Assembly (NCBI GenBank): GCA_039105265.1
Contig: JAPFFF010000040.1
Span: 620,001-684,000, forward strand
Source: Tritrichomonas musculus
Lineage: Eukaryota; Parabasalia; Tritrichomonadida; Tritrichomonadidae
Reading direction: 5' to 3'
DNA: 64,000 bases
Below the pieces are notes generated by a model. It worked only from the letters and a program-made list of their open reading frames with translations, was not told where the DNA came from and did no database searches. Positions 1 to 9,400 of this stretch are shown here, in pieces (within the stretch, counting starts at the first letter, position 1; each line of letters begins with the position of its first letter). A program made the position numbers and the translations under genes.

Positions 1-2
1 AG

Positions 3-1721
3 AACAAAAAGATAACATTTAAAGATAGTTATCCAATTTTCTCTTGCAAGCTATCTAATCTACCATTAATGTTTAATATTCCTTGTGAAAAAGAAATTTT
101 CCCATACAAATATTATACATTTGAAAGATTAAGAACAAATAAAGGTCAAATTAATGAAGCAGGTAAAGAAGAAGATAAAACATGGACTGAACAAGATTAT
201 CAATTATTTCGTTCAAATATTAACAAAATTAAGGGATGCCGTTTAAGTAATAATGAATTTGATATGTGGAAATATGCATTATTTTATTGTCATCAAGATG
301 TTCGAATATTAAGAGAAAGTTTTGTTAAATTTAGACAAGGTTTCATTCAAGATTTCAAAATCGATCCATTCAAATATATTTCAATTTCTTCTTTAGCTAA
401 TGATGTATTTAATCATAAAGTTTATTATGGTCATGATTTATATTCAGTAGGTGGAATTGTTAGGAAATTTTGTTCATATGCTGTTTATGGAGGTAGATGT
501 ATGACTGCTTATAACAAAAAGTGGCATATCACTGAAAAATTAGCAGATTTTGACGCAGTTAGTTTATATCCTTCAGCAATTCATAGATTATATACCGTTC
601 AAGGAAAACCAGTAGTAATATCCAAAACAGAATTAAATTATGAATTTTTATCAAAACAAGGTGCATATATAGTAGAAATTTTAGTTACTGGAATTCATAA
701 ACATTATCCATTTCCATTAATCGTTAAGAAAACAAAAGATGGTAACCTTAATGATGATAAATTCGATAAACCTTTCAAAATGATTGTCGATAATATTTAT
801 TTAGAAGATCTCATTGAATTTCAAAAAATAGATTTCGAATTAATTAGAGGTTATTATTGGCCTGGAAAAAGAGAATATCATATCCAAAAAGAAATTCAAA
901 AAATATTTGAGAAAAGATTAGAATATAAAAGTCAAGACAATCCTTTACAAAATTTATATAAATTAATTATGAATAGTTGTTATGGTAAAACTATTGAAAG
1001 ACCTATTGAAAAAGATTTTAAATACATTAATGATCAAGATACTTTAGATAATTATTGGATCAAAAATTATAACAAAATTGTTGAAGATATTGAATTACAA
1101 AATAATATGCATGCTGTTCGAATATTGAGACCAATTGATAAACATTTTAATTTTTCATTATTAGGTATTCATGTATTAAGTATGTCAAAAAGAATCATGA
1201 ATGAAGTGATGTGTCTTGCATTTGATATTGGTTGCCATATTTATTATCAGGATACTGATTCAATGCATATTGAAATAAATGATTTACCAAAATTACAAAA
1301 AGCTTATAAAGAAAAATATAATCGAGAACTCATAGGTAAATATTTAGGTCAATTCCATTCAGATTTTCCAACTATAAATGGTCACAAAGAAATGCCAGAA
1401 TCAATTGAATCATACTTTTTGATGAAAAAGATGTATATTGATAAGTTACAAGATTCTACAGGTGAAATTGATTATATGACTCGTGGGAAAGGATTAACTG
1501 AACAATCTATTAAATATGCTTATAAGAATGAATTTGATAATGATCCAATGAAATTATATAAATATTTATACGAAGGGAATCAACAAACATTTGATCTTAC
1601 AAAAGGTCAACCATGTTTCCAAATGAATAAAAATATGACTGTATCAACCTTAAATGAATTCAAAAGAAGAATATCAACACCATATAAAGAAGGAAAGAGA
1701 GAAAAATATTTTGAATACTAG
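3..1721 (+). CDS. Protein-primed family B DNA polymerase (C-terminal part, runs off left edge)
   Basis: This is the replicative polymerase of the element, expected to copy a linear genome from a terminal protein primer. The frame is open to the left edge, so the first internal ATG at 69 is not the start. The first residues (KDSYPIF, then KLSNLPLMF) fit the exonuclease-domain region. YAVYGGR near 480-500 fits the linker between exonuclease and polymerase domains. Polymerase motif A is DFDAVSLYPS near 547, motif B is KLIMNSCYGKT near 965, and motif C is YYQDTDSMH near 1245. A GKGLTEQS thumb-region motif lies near 1485. The stretch between motifs A and B fits the TPR insertions of protein-primed enzymes. 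It heads a plus-strand gene run. The family call is firm; the protein-primed subtype is inferred from motifs and context. Confidence 0.95.
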   Translation, partial: NKKITFKDSYPIFSCKLSNLPLMFNIPCEKEIFPYKYYTFERLRTNKGQINEAGKEEDKTWTEQDYQLFRSNINKIKGCRLSNNEFDMWKYALFYCHQDVRILRESFVKFRQGFIQDFKIDPFKYISISSLANDVFNHKVYYGHDLYSVGGIVRKFCSYAVYGGRCMTAYNKKWHITEKLADFDAVSLYPSAIHRLYTVQGKPVVISKTELNYEFLSKQGAYIVEILVTGIHKHYPFPLIVKKTKDGNLNDDKFDKPFKMIVDNIYLEDLIEFQKIDFELIRGYYWPGKREYHIQKEIQKIFEKRLEYKSQDNPLQNLYKLIMNSCYGKTIERPIEKDFKYINDQDTLDNYWIKNYNKIVEDIELQNNMHAVRILRPIDKHFNFSLLGIHVLSMSKRIMNEVMCLAFDIGCHIYYQDTDSMHIEINDLPKLQKAYKEKYNRELIGKYLGQFHSDFPTINGHKEMPESIESYFLMKKMYIDKLQDSTGEIDYMTRGKGLTEQSIKYAYKNEFDNDPMKLYKYLYEGNQQTFDLTKGQPCFQMNKNMTVSTLNEFKRRISTPYKEGKREKYFEY

Positions 1722-1751
1722 ATTGGCGGTTTTGACAGACCATTTTTATAA

Positions 1752-1946
1752 ATGTCAAGAAGAGCAACCACTCAACCATTAATGTCATTTTCTGAGAGTT
1801 CAAGAAATGACGAAGATTCTGAATACTGTCAGGATTGCTGCTGCTGTAAACACCCACCACCCAATTGCTGTTTGTGGACTCTTGTTATTCTCTTCGTGAT
1901 GAACATCATTTTCACTTTTATTTATTTCTTACTTGCAATTGCATGA
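1752..1946 (+). CDS. Small cysteine-rich single-span membrane protein
   Basis: A 64-residue protein starting 30 bases after the polymerase stop. The N-terminal half is polar and Ser/Asp/Glu-rich. A cysteine cluster follows (QDCCCCKHPPPNCC), and one hydrophobic span (LWTLVILFVMNIIFTFIYF) ends the protein. The layout suggests a tail-anchored membrane protein with a cytoplasmic cysteine patch that could bind metal or be acylated. Small membrane proteins of unknown role are common in Polinton-like elements. The ATG is preceded by TTTATAA. No homologue was recognised, and the function is unknown. Confidence 0.7.
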   Translation: MSRRATTQPLMSFSESSRNDEDSEYCQDCCCCKHPPPNCCLWTLVILFVMNIIFTFIYFLLAIA

Positions 1947-2005
1947 TTTAATTAAACAATAAGCTTTTTTAATTTTTTTAATTTTTTATTTTGTCTCAAA
2001 AATAT

Positions 2006-2332
2006 ATGACAAAGACTAGGATCCGTTGGAATACTCAAAAAGTTAGTGAAGAAATGGCTAAAGAAAATTGTATATTATTAGATGAATACAAAAGAGGAGA
2101 TATTCGTATTCATTATTTATATGAAGGTAATGAATTTTCAGTAAGGTGGTCAGATTGGATGAAAAAAGATAGGCCATCAAGACCACATTTGAAAGGAGGA
2201 AATAGAAAAATAACAAAATCAAAGAGTGTTGATAACTTAAATAAAACTTTTGAAGATCCTGAAAATGGAGAAGAGGAAAATGAAAATGAAGAAGATTTTA
2301 ATGAGATAGAAAATGAATTACATCAAGAATGA
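2006..2332 (+). CDS. Hypothetical element protein, basic N-terminus and acidic tail
   Basis: A 108-residue protein. I chose the ATG at 2006 (MTKTRIRWN) because the only upstream in-frame extension begins at a TTG. The first two-thirds is mixed basic/aromatic (YLYEGNEFSVRWSDWMKKD) and could be a small folded domain. The last 30 residues are almost all Glu, Asp and Asn, a typical disordered acidic tail. The 3' end overlaps the next frame by 20 bases, so the two may share a transcript. Family not recognised. Confidence 0.6.
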   Translation: MTKTRIRWNTQKVSEEMAKENCILLDEYKRGDIRIHYLYEGNEFSVRWSDWMKKDRPSRPHLKGGNRKITKSKSVDNLNKTFEDPENGEEENENEEDFNEIENELHQE

Positions 2333-2561
2333 ACTCAAAGAAATTAATAATACGTTATTCTTAATATTGGAATGGAGATTTGCAAATTCACAAGAAATGA
2401 AAAATTATTGGATGAATGAAATATTCAATAAATCAATTGGACTATTTGATCAAAGAATTGTTTTAAATTTAAGAATTGCTAATCAAATTGATACTCATTT
2501 CATTAATATGTTAGAGCAATTTATATTAGAGAAGTTAGAACTGGAAATAGGTTTGATGTGA
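2313..2561 (+). CDS. Small hypothetical helical protein overlapping the previous gene
   Basis: An 82-residue frame, MNYIKNELKEINN onward, rich in Leu, Ile and Glu and predicted to be largely helical. It starts inside the last 20 bases of the preceding gene. The length, lack of low complexity and tight packing in a gene-dense block favour a real gene. An overlap is unusual for separately transcribed eukaryotic genes, so this could instead be a chance frame. Function unknown. Confidence 0.5.
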   Translation: MNYIKNELKEINNTLFLILEWRFANSQEMKNYWMNEIFNKSIGLFDQRIVLNLRIANQIDTHFINMLEQFILEKLELEIGLM

Positions 2562-2590
2562 ACTTTTTCTAGAATTTTGCAAAATCAAAA

Positions 2591-2791
2591 ATGCCACCAA
2601 AAAGAACGAAAATGTCAAAAATCCCGCCAGAATTATTGTATTTAATCGAAAAACAAATAAGAAAAAGAAGTAAACCAACACGAAAAACAACAACAACACC
2701 AAGAAAAGCGAGATCAAATAAAGGAATCAAAAGATCAGGCGTAAAAAGAAAAGAAAAAGATAAAAAAAGAAATAATATTTTTATTTTTTGA
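2591..2791 (+). CDS. Very basic small protein, likely DNA-binding core protein
   Basis: A 66-residue protein, MPPKRTKMSKIPPELL onward. After a short helical segment (PELLYLIEKQIRKRSK) it is a run of Lys, Arg, Thr and Pro (KPTRKTTTTPRKARSNKG). The composition resembles histone-tail or adenovirus core-type condensing proteins, which is inference from charge alone. It is the first of a cluster of basic genes between 2.6 and 5.3 kb. The ATG follows an A-rich leader (TCAAAA). Confidence 0.6.
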   Translation: MPPKRTKMSKIPPELLYLIEKQIRKRSKPTRKTTTTPRKARSNKGIKRSGVKRKEKDKKRNNIFIF

Positions 2792-2819
2792 TAATTTAAT
2801 GAAAAATCAAAAATAAATA

Positions 2820-3344
2820 ATGTCAGAAAATGCAGTAAAGAAAGTTGTCGAGGCAGTTGGAGCAGCAGCAGAAGCAGGTGCAGCAGCAAAAGGACCACCA
2901 CTACCTAAATTTAAACCTATAAATAAGAAAGCAGGAACAGTAAAGAAAAAACAAGGGCCACCACTACCTAAATTTAAACCTATAAATAAGAAAGCAGGGA
3001 TAGTTAAGAAAAAAACCACAGCTGCACCAAAAAGACGTCAAGCAGCAGCAGCAATGGATTTATCTCATAGATCAAAAGAAGAATTGCAAGCTTTCTGTTT
3101 GGCCCAAAAAATTCGTATTGAACCAACTTATACCAAGGAAAAATTAGAAAATCTTATTCAACGTTGGGCTAAAACAGGATATACAAATCCAAAAAGAGCA
3201 AGTGCAAAACCACCAAAGGCACCAAAGGCACCAAAATTGACGAAAAGCGGAAAACAAAGAAAAACAAGATCAGATAAAGGAAAAACACATAAGACAAGAC
3301 CAAATAGAGTTGCAAGACTTTATTATGGACCAAAAGAAAAATAA
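2820..3344 (+). CDS. Basic protein with SAP-like domain and internal duplication
   Basis: A 174-residue protein. An Ala/Glu-rich start (VEAVGAAAEAGAAAKG) is followed by two tandem copies of a 21-residue basic unit beginning GPPLPKFKPINKKAG. Residues about 80-117 (LSHRSKEELQAFCLAQ, then TKEKLENLIQRW) match the helix-loop-helix pattern of a SAP DNA-binding motif. The C-terminus is Lys/Pro-rich (PPKAPKAPKLTKSGK), strongly positive and probably disordered. A role in packaging or condensing the element's DNA is likely. The SAP assignment is by eye. Confidence 0.7.
   Translation: MSENAVKKVVEAVGAAAEAGAAAKGPPLPKFKPINKKAGTVKKKQGPPLPKFKPINKKAGIVKKKTTAAPKRRQAAAAMDLSHRSKEELQAFCLAQKIRIEPTYTKEKLENLIQRWAKTGYTNPKRASAKPPKAPKAPKLTKSGKQRKTRSDKGKTHKTRPNRVARLYYGPKEK
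2892..3017 (+). repeat. Two tandem copies of a 63-bp unit inside the basic SAP-like gene
   Basis: Copies at 2892-2954 and 2955-3017 are nearly identical and encode the duplicated GPPLPKFKPINKKAG segment. The low divergence suggests a recent in-frame duplication. Confidence 0.9.
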
Positions 3345-3373
3345 ACAAATCATAATTATTTTTGCAAGTATAA

Positions 3374-4771
3374 ATGTCAAAAAAAGTAAATACAAAACGA
3401 TCAAATACAACATCAGAAGCGAAAGAGTTCTTCAGGAAACTAGATAATCATAACCAGAGACAAGTAAAAAAAATAAATACAACAAAGAAAGGATATGCAC
3501 AAAGTTATGAATTTAAAGATAAGAGATATTTTATGGAAAAAACACCTGATAATAGAATTCATGTGATGAAAGGATTACATGAATATGTTTTTACTCCATC
3601 AGAATGGAAGAAAAGATCAAAACAAAAGATCGTTCCATTAGAAATTCTTGATCCTACTCCAGAAAAACTAGAAGCACATAGATTATATAAACAAAGGAAA
3701 GGTCAAAGAATGTTGAAAAATGGTGAACTCGATTGGGTCCTCAATGAAAAGAAACCAAGAACAAGAGCAAATGTTCCTAGAGCAAAAGATTTTGTTGATA
3801 AACTCAAACCAAAAAAGGCGAAAGAAAATGAGCCAAAGCCAAAAAAGGCGAAAGAAAATGAGCCAAAAAAGGCGAAAGAAAATGAGCCAAAACAAAAAAG
3901 AACAAGAGCAAATGTTCCTAGAGTAAAAGATTTTGTTGATGCGAAAGAGAAGAAAAGATTAGATAAAATAAATAAAATGATAGCTAAATATGGTGAAATA
4001 CCAAAAGCTAAAAGAATAGAAAAATTACAAAAATTAGGATATAATGTAGATAACAATACAGATGACGAAAAATTAAATATCTGGTTACATGAAGCAGATT
4101 GTATTCAAAAAGGTCGATATCAATATTTATCTTATGGAACTTTATTAAATGCAATCAATTCAATAGACTTAGAAGATGTTGAGCTCAATCCAATTCCAGC
4201 AGATGCAACCAGAATGGATTTAGCCCAAACAATGAAAGATATAGCAAAAGGTAAATTTGGGAAAAAATCAAAAAAGGCGAAAGAAAGTGAGCCAAAACCG
4301 AAAAAGGCGAAAGAAAGTGAGCCAAAACCGAAAAAGGCGAAAGAAAGTGAGCCAAAGCCAAAAAAGGCGAAGGCAAATGAAGCAAAACAAAGAAATCAAG
4401 AATTGAGAGAAAAATATAAAGGAATTAAAATTGATAGTCTTCGAAGATTGTTAAGAAGAAATGGGATAGAATTTGATGCATCAACAAAAAGAAAAGAAAT
4501 TATTGAATTAATAGAATCAAATAATCTTCAATATAAAAAGAGAGAAAGAAAACAAAAACCAATAACTGAAACAAATGTGGCAGTAGGAACACCCATTCCT
4601 CCTCCACCTCCACCGCCAGTGAGTGTTAGCGAACCTGCGCAACCACCAATAACAGAAACAAATGAAGCAGTCGGTACTCAAACTCAAAGACCTTCATTAT
4701 CTAATCGATCACAATATGCTCAAACAATGGTGAAAAGATTAAATGAGCAAACTAAGGAAAAAAAACTCTAA
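3374..4771 (+). CDS. Large basic, KPKKAKE-repeat protein with SAP-like segments
   Basis: A 465-residue protein, very rich in Lys. Residues 1-130 are mixed and may fold (YFMEKTPDNRIHVMKGLHEY). Two clusters of a Lys/Ala/Glu repeat (KPKKAKENEP or KPKKAKESEP) lie at about residues 147-175 and 299-336, flanking a middle domain. A first SAP-like helix pair lies near residue 200 (KMIAKYGEIPKAKRIEKLQK) and a second at 340-380 (KIDSLRRLLRRNGIEF then KRKEIIELIESNNL). A proline run (PIPPPPPPPVSVSEP) precedes the C-terminus. Repeated histone-H1-like tails joined to SAP motifs suggest a structural DNA-binding protein. The next gene starts inside its last 29 bases. Confidence 0.7.
   Translation: MSKKVNTKRSNTTSEAKEFFRKLDNHNQRQVKKINTTKKGYAQSYEFKDKRYFMEKTPDNRIHVMKGLHEYVFTPSEWKKRSKQKIVPLEILDPTPEKLEAHRLYKQRKGQRMLKNGELDWVLNEKKPRTRANVPRAKDFVDKLKPKKAKENEPKPKKAKENEPKKAKENEPKQKRTRANVPRVKDFVDAKEKKRLDKINKMIAKYGEIPKAKRIEKLQKLGYNVDNNTDDEKLNIWLHEADCIQKGRYQYLSYGTLLNAINSIDLEDVELNPIPADATRMDLAQTMKDIAKGKFGKKSKKAKESEPKPKKAKESEPKPKKAKESEPKPKKAKANEAKQRNQELREKYKGIKIDSLRRLLRRNGIEFDASTKRKEIIELIESNNLQYKKRERKQKPITETNVAVGTPIPPPPPPPVSVSEPAQPPITETNEAVGTQTQRPSLSNRSQYAQTMVKRLNEQTKEKKL
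3811..3890 (+). repeat. Short tandem repeat encoding KPKKAKENEP, cluster 1
   Basis: Three near-identical units of 24-30 bp with the core AAAAAAGGCGAAAGAAAATG. They code for the first Lys-rich repeat cluster of the basic protein. Confidence 0.85.
4270..4380 (+). repeat. Short tandem repeat encoding KPKKAKESEP, cluster 2
   Basis: Four units of 30 bp with the same core as the cluster at 3811 but AGTGAG in place of AATGAG. The shared core shows that the two clusters are related. Confidence 0.85.
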
Positions 4772-5282
4772 CGTAGTTCATGTAAATCTTCCAATACAAA
4801 AACCAGAACCAAAACAAAAACAAAAACAAGTTATTACAACTCTTCCAAATATTGAGAAATTCAAACAAAATATTATTCAAGATTCAATAAAACCAACAAA
4901 AACGGTTCAAAAAGAGTCACCGTTAAGAACTCAATATGATGATAATCCTGAATTTTATGATAATTATTTTGATAATCCACAATCTGATTTTGAAGATAAT
5001 TCTTTTGATAATCCACCATCTGAATTACCAAAACAAGAACCAATAGTCGAAATTGATTATAATTATGTTCCAATTGAAGATGATCTGAAAATAACCAATT
5101 CAAATCAACCAAAGCAAAAACAAAAAGGAAAAGGAAAATGGAGGTCCAAAGATGAGATATATAATGAGATGGTCAAGAAATTAGAAAGGAAAGGAATTCC
5201 AATTCCTGAAGGTGCAACTATCAAACAATTAAAAGATTTAGATAAAACGGTTAAAGGGCAATCTGGTCGACCAAAAAAATAA
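4743..5282 (+). CDS. Hypothetical element protein, basic termini and acidic middle, SAP-like end
   Basis: A 179-residue protein whose ATG lies 29 bases inside the preceding gene. The N-terminus is polar with Lys/Gln runs (KPEPKQKQKQ). The middle is acidic and aromatic (DNPEFYDNYFDNPQSDFEDN) and resembles a disordered interaction segment. The last 45 residues (IYNEMVKKLERKGIPIPEG then TIKQLKDLDKTVKG) resemble a SAP-type helix-turn-helix with a basic tail. It probably belongs to the core-protein group. Its TAA is immediately followed by the ATG of the next gene. Confidence 0.65.
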   Translation: MSKLRKKNSNVVHVNLPIQKPEPKQKQKQVITTLPNIEKFKQNIIQDSIKPTKTVQKESPLRTQYDDNPEFYDNYFDNPQSDFEDNSFDNPPSELPKQEPIVEIDYNYVPIEDDLKITNSNQPKQKQKGKGKWRSKDEIYNEMVKKLERKGIPIPEGATIKQLKDLDKTVKGQSGRPKK

Positions 5283-5519
5283 ATGAAAGGTCAACGATAT
5301 GTACACAAGTCAAAGTGGAAAATAATTTGGGTTATTGACGATGATGGTTCTAGAAAACCGTTTCTTCTTGATGAAAAAGGTTCATTGGCATTGATGTATT
5401 TTCCAAAGAATGAAAATAGAAATCTTCGAAAAGAAATACAAAAAATTTATCCCAAAAAAACACTTCATCCAATTGGACCAATTCGATTTCATGATTTTAG
5501 AAATCAAGATAAAGGTTGA
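5283..5519 (+). CDS. Small hypothetical protein abutting the previous stop codon
   Basis: A 78-residue protein starting on the base after the preceding stop. It is compact and well mixed (KSKWKIIWVIDDDGSRKPF then LALMYFPKNENRN), suggesting a small beta-rich folded domain rather than a disordered core protein. The abutting start suggests a shared transcript or very short leaders. Its 3' end overlaps a 36-residue frame on the other strand. Not recognised. Confidence 0.6.
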   Translation: MKGQRYVHKSKWKIIWVIDDDGSRKPFLLDEKGSLALMYFPKNENRNLRKEIQKIYPKKTLHPIGPIRFHDFRNQDKG

Positions 5520-5614
5520 AATATTGGCTTATTAATAATAGTTGGATCTTTTCTTGGATTTAATAAAACTGCTGGTTTAGCACTAATTTTTTTAATAAAA
5601 CTTCCAAATGCCAT
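5504..5614 (-). CDS. 36-residue micro-ORF resembling the N-terminus of the pVI-like protein
   Basis: The minus strand encodes MAFGSFIKKISAKPAVLL, then a short Pro/Asn-rich tail (NPRKDPTIINKPIF), and stops at 5504. The first 13 residues nearly match those of the protein at 17745 (MAFGSWIKKIGEK), with the same Met-Ala-Phe-Gly-Ser start. A match of this kind in a chance frame is unlikely. It may be a small companion peptide in the capsid or a partial duplicate of that gene's 5' end. It overlaps the end of the plus-strand gene at 5283-5519 by 16 bases. Confidence 0.5.
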   Translation of the reverse strand: MAFGSFIKKISAKPAVLLNPRKDPTIINKPIFQPLS

Positions 5615-5637
5615 TCTTTTTATTTATTTTTAAAAAA

Positions 5638-5904
5638 ATGACTTTATCATTACCAAAAGCTTTAAAGGACGATAGACAAGAATTAAGACATTTATTTAGT
5701 GAAATCAAAAGTGAATTATTTGATACATTTATGAATACAGATAGTTTTACTGAATCTTGTGAATGCATGAATATTTCAAAGAATATAAGTGTTATAGAAA
5801 AAGAAATAGAAACAGATTTTAATGAACTTGAAGATATTATATTTAGGATGAAACAAACATTAGATCGCACATTAGTCATCAAAAAGTATTTTCAAATTTC
5901 ATAA
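5638..5904 (+). CDS. Hypothetical 88-aa acidic helical protein
   Basis: I chose the ATG at 5638 (MTLSLPKALKDDRQEL). An in-frame ATG at 5608 would add ten hydrophobic residues but lies inside the opposite-strand micro-gene. The protein is mostly predicted helix with heptad-like Leu/Ile spacing (RHLFSEIKSELFDTF) and several Cys (ESCECMN). It may form a small coiled coil. It sits 20 bases before the next plus-strand gene. Not recognised. Confidence 0.55.
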   Translation: MTLSLPKALKDDRQELRHLFSEIKSELFDTFMNTDSFTESCECMNISKNISVIEKEIETDFNELEDIIFRMKQTLDRTLVIKKYFQIS

Positions 5905-5924
5905 ATTTTTTCAGAAACTCAAAA

Positions 5925-6458
5925 ATGATTAAGAAAAGAGCAGCGAATGCAGGAGTAAATGCTAATATTTCGTTAGAGCCTTCAGCAGCTAGTCAAAGTA
6001 CAAACAACTTAACAAATAATATAATAATTAATAAAAGAGATGATGGGAAAGAAGATATTGTTATAACTCGTGAAATTGAATTACCTGATATCAAAAATAA
6101 TGAAATTGAAAAAGATGTTAAATATTTAATTTTAGAAACATATGCAAAAATATTATTAGATCAAGATAAAGCTTTAATTTCGAATTTAATATCTAAAAAT
6201 TGTATTATTATACCAATTGCAAGTTTACAAGAAATAATCAAAACAATATTAGGTAAAAATTGTTCCTCAGTAGAAATTTATATTGATGAAGATATTAAAT
6301 GTTGTGCATCTAAAGCATCACCTATTCGAAAAATTGAAGCAATAAAAATAATTAATGAAGATGGTGAAATGGTAACAGATTTCAAACAAGTTTATAACAA
6401 AGAATTTAATGATTTAGTTAATGTTTATCATCTTTGTTTGAAATATGTTGTTGTATAA
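5925..6458 (+). CDS. Hypothetical 177-aa element protein
   Basis: The N-terminal 45 residues are low-complexity Ala/Asn/Ser (AASQSTNNLTNNIIINK). The remainder looks like a folded alpha/beta domain (EKDVKYLILETYAKILLDQD, then NCIIIPIASLQEIIKTILG, then CSSVEIYIDEDIKCCASK). It is the last gene of the plus-strand run. Its stop lies 10 bases from the stop of the convergent fibre-like gene, so the two transcripts must end or overlap here. Family not recognised. Confidence 0.65.
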   Translation: MIKKRAANAGVNANISLEPSAASQSTNNLTNNIIINKRDDGKEDIVITREIELPDIKNNEIEKDVKYLILETYAKILLDQDKALISNLISKNCIIIPIASLQEIIKTILGKNCSSVEIYIDEDIKCCASKASPIRKIEAIKIINEDGEMVTDFKQVYNKEFNDLVNVYHLCLKYVVV

Positions 6459-6468
6459 GATCGAACTT

Positions 6469-9400
6469 TTACTCTTTGAATACACAAACAATATTATCAT
6501 TTATTTTTGCAGTTATGATTCCAATTGTTAAACGTCTTATTTTTGATGTTATTGGAGTATTTTCATCAAGAACTTTGATTTGATTATCTTCATCAATATA
6601 AATTTCATCACCAATTTCAAACCTTGATGAATCATCAACTTTGACCAAATAATCACCATGACTTGCAAAAGTAATTGAATTATTTTCTTCGTCAATTCGA
6701 ACACAAATTCCAATAAATTCTTTCCAAGTACCTGTAGTTTTCACTGAACAAATACAATCTGTTGAATCTTTTTCGGTTGATTCAATCCATTCATTATCAA
6801 CATTCTTATAAACTTTTCCTGTAATAAATACTGGTTTTCCTATTTCAAAATCATCAATAATATCTTCAATTGGAGCATAATGTGTGATTGTATTTGAACC
6901 CCTACTGTTGACAGTTCCTTTGACATCTAAATTTCCAAAAATCTCGAATAGTCTTCCTGATGGAGAAACTTCATAAGAAAATGCTATTGAATCATTCAAA
7001 ATTACTTTCCAGCGGGCAGTATTGTATTGATTATAATATATTATTTTAGAACATTTTGTTGAATCCAAACCAAGAACTATATTTGATTCATATAAATTTG
7101 GATTTCCTTGATATACCTTTAAACAATCTGCATCTACACCATCTATTTCTAAATCACCATATGTTATAAAAACGTTATTATGAAAAATGGTATGATTTGC
7201 GTCCCAACCAATAATATTTGCACAACCTGTAACACCTAAAACACCTAAACCAGTCATAAAACCGAAAGTAGCAGCTTCATTTTCATTTGTACCTATGCCT
7301 GCTATTAACGAGATTTTTAAATCTGATTCTGTATTATTTGTATCTAATATTGTTAATTTCCCATTTATCGTTGAATCACCCTCTTTGGAGACATAATTGG
7401 TCAAATCAACCGGTTCAGGAATTTCACTTTTCAATGCAAATTTTTCATCACAATCTGTTTTCTTATAATAAGTTGAATCCAATAGTTTTGATAATAAATC
7501 AACTTTTTTATCAATTAGATTACTTTCAAATATTGTTTGATATGTATTAGTGACACAAGCTAATGATGGCACAGCAGCTGTTGCATCACATTCAGTTTCA
7601 TCAGATTGAACAACAAGTGGGATTTCACTTTTCAATGCTATTTTATCTTGCTTCAATATTTTTTCCGCTAATATTAATTTGGTATCAAAAGAGTCTTCCC
7701 CATTATCGATGTAAAAGCATTGACCAAATCTATCGCTTTTATAATAGGTCAAGTTATAGGTTGTTCCATCAATTTCAACATCGACATTAACTCCATCTTC
7801 AGTAATAACACCATCATAGTCAAACAAATAATCAAACTCTTTTACAAAGCCATCGTTATTTGATATTGTTCCAACAAGGTGAATTCCACTAGTCAATTTT
7901 ATTTTGACTTCCCACGTTCCGGAATTATCTTGGACATTTTCAAAAGGCACATCGACTGCATCTTTATATATCAAATCATTTTTGCTTCGATATTTTGCAT
8001 CTGCTTCTTCTTTCGTATACAATTCTTCAATATTTGGTTTCTTAGCTAATTCTTGTTGAATAGTTTCTAAAGCAGTATTTACTTCGTCAGTTGTTGGATA
8101 TTCAAGACTAAACATTGCAACATCATTTTGATGACTATTTACTGCTAATGCATTTATTTTTTCATCTAAAGCTTCAATATCAGATAGAAAAGCAATATCA
8201 GCTGGAGTTTTCTCAACTAAAAGTCTAATAAATGTATTCTTTTCAATAACACAACCAATTAATTTAGCATCTGTATTTTCTCCAGTCAAGGTAATTGTTT
8301 TTCCTGATTTATCAATCCATGATAAATATTTTGTACGATATTCTTCAGATTTTGGAAGACCTTCAATTGTGATGCTATCTATTGTTGTTGTTGTATCAAC
8401 TCCTTTATAATCTGTTATTGTACCTTGTTCAATTTTGATATAAACTCGTTTTTGACCTTCAGAGGTGAATAATTTAAATACACAAATACCATTTTTTAAT
8501 TCTTCTTCTGCAGTTAAAATTATTGGAACATCCATTTCATTAACTTTGATAACAATATCAATTGTATCCATTCTTGTTAATTCACTTCTGGAAATATAAT
8601 CATTATCCATTTCCTCAATTTTATCTACAATTTTCAATAATGGTTTCTTCATTGAATCTCTAAATGAATAACATAATTGTTTTCCACCACCTACTGTTAA
8701 AATTTGTTCTTCTTCTTTTTCATCAAATATTGGAATTGTTGTTGCACCAGATTCACACCAATTTCTTACACCAGATAATGAAACTCCATCACTTCTTGAT
8801 AAATCTGCTAATTCCATTTCTGCATTTGATTCTACCCAAGCTTTCCACATATTACTAACAACACCAGAAATACTTTTTATACCAAATGATATACCTTTTG
8901 CACTAAAACCTATCAAACCAGCTACCATTTGAATATTTTGTCTTAATCTAATTTTATCAACATCAGCTTCTAATTTTTCAGTTATTTTTTCAGTTAGAGT
9001 CATTCTTGTTTTTAAATTTTCAACGGATTTATCTAAATTATCAACATCAACAGAAACAACATCAATCGTATTTGAAACTAAATTTAAATCTGATCTCATT
9101 GTTGTAATATTGTCAGCTGTAATAATTTTTGATGAAGTTATGTTGTAATCAGTATATAAAGTTGTTGCTGCATTTGGATTTGGACTCACTTCATAATATT
9201 GTTGATTAATTATATATTCAAATGGATTAGTATTTTTATCCCAATTAATTTCTTCAATTGGATCTACTAAATCTTTTCTTAAATATAATACTAAATCTTG
9301 ATTCTCAATACCATGTCTTGATGAATAATCATAAGTTAATTTTTCAATTGTATCTAAATCACCTTTTAAACTCATATAATTTTTATCATAATCAGCAGTA

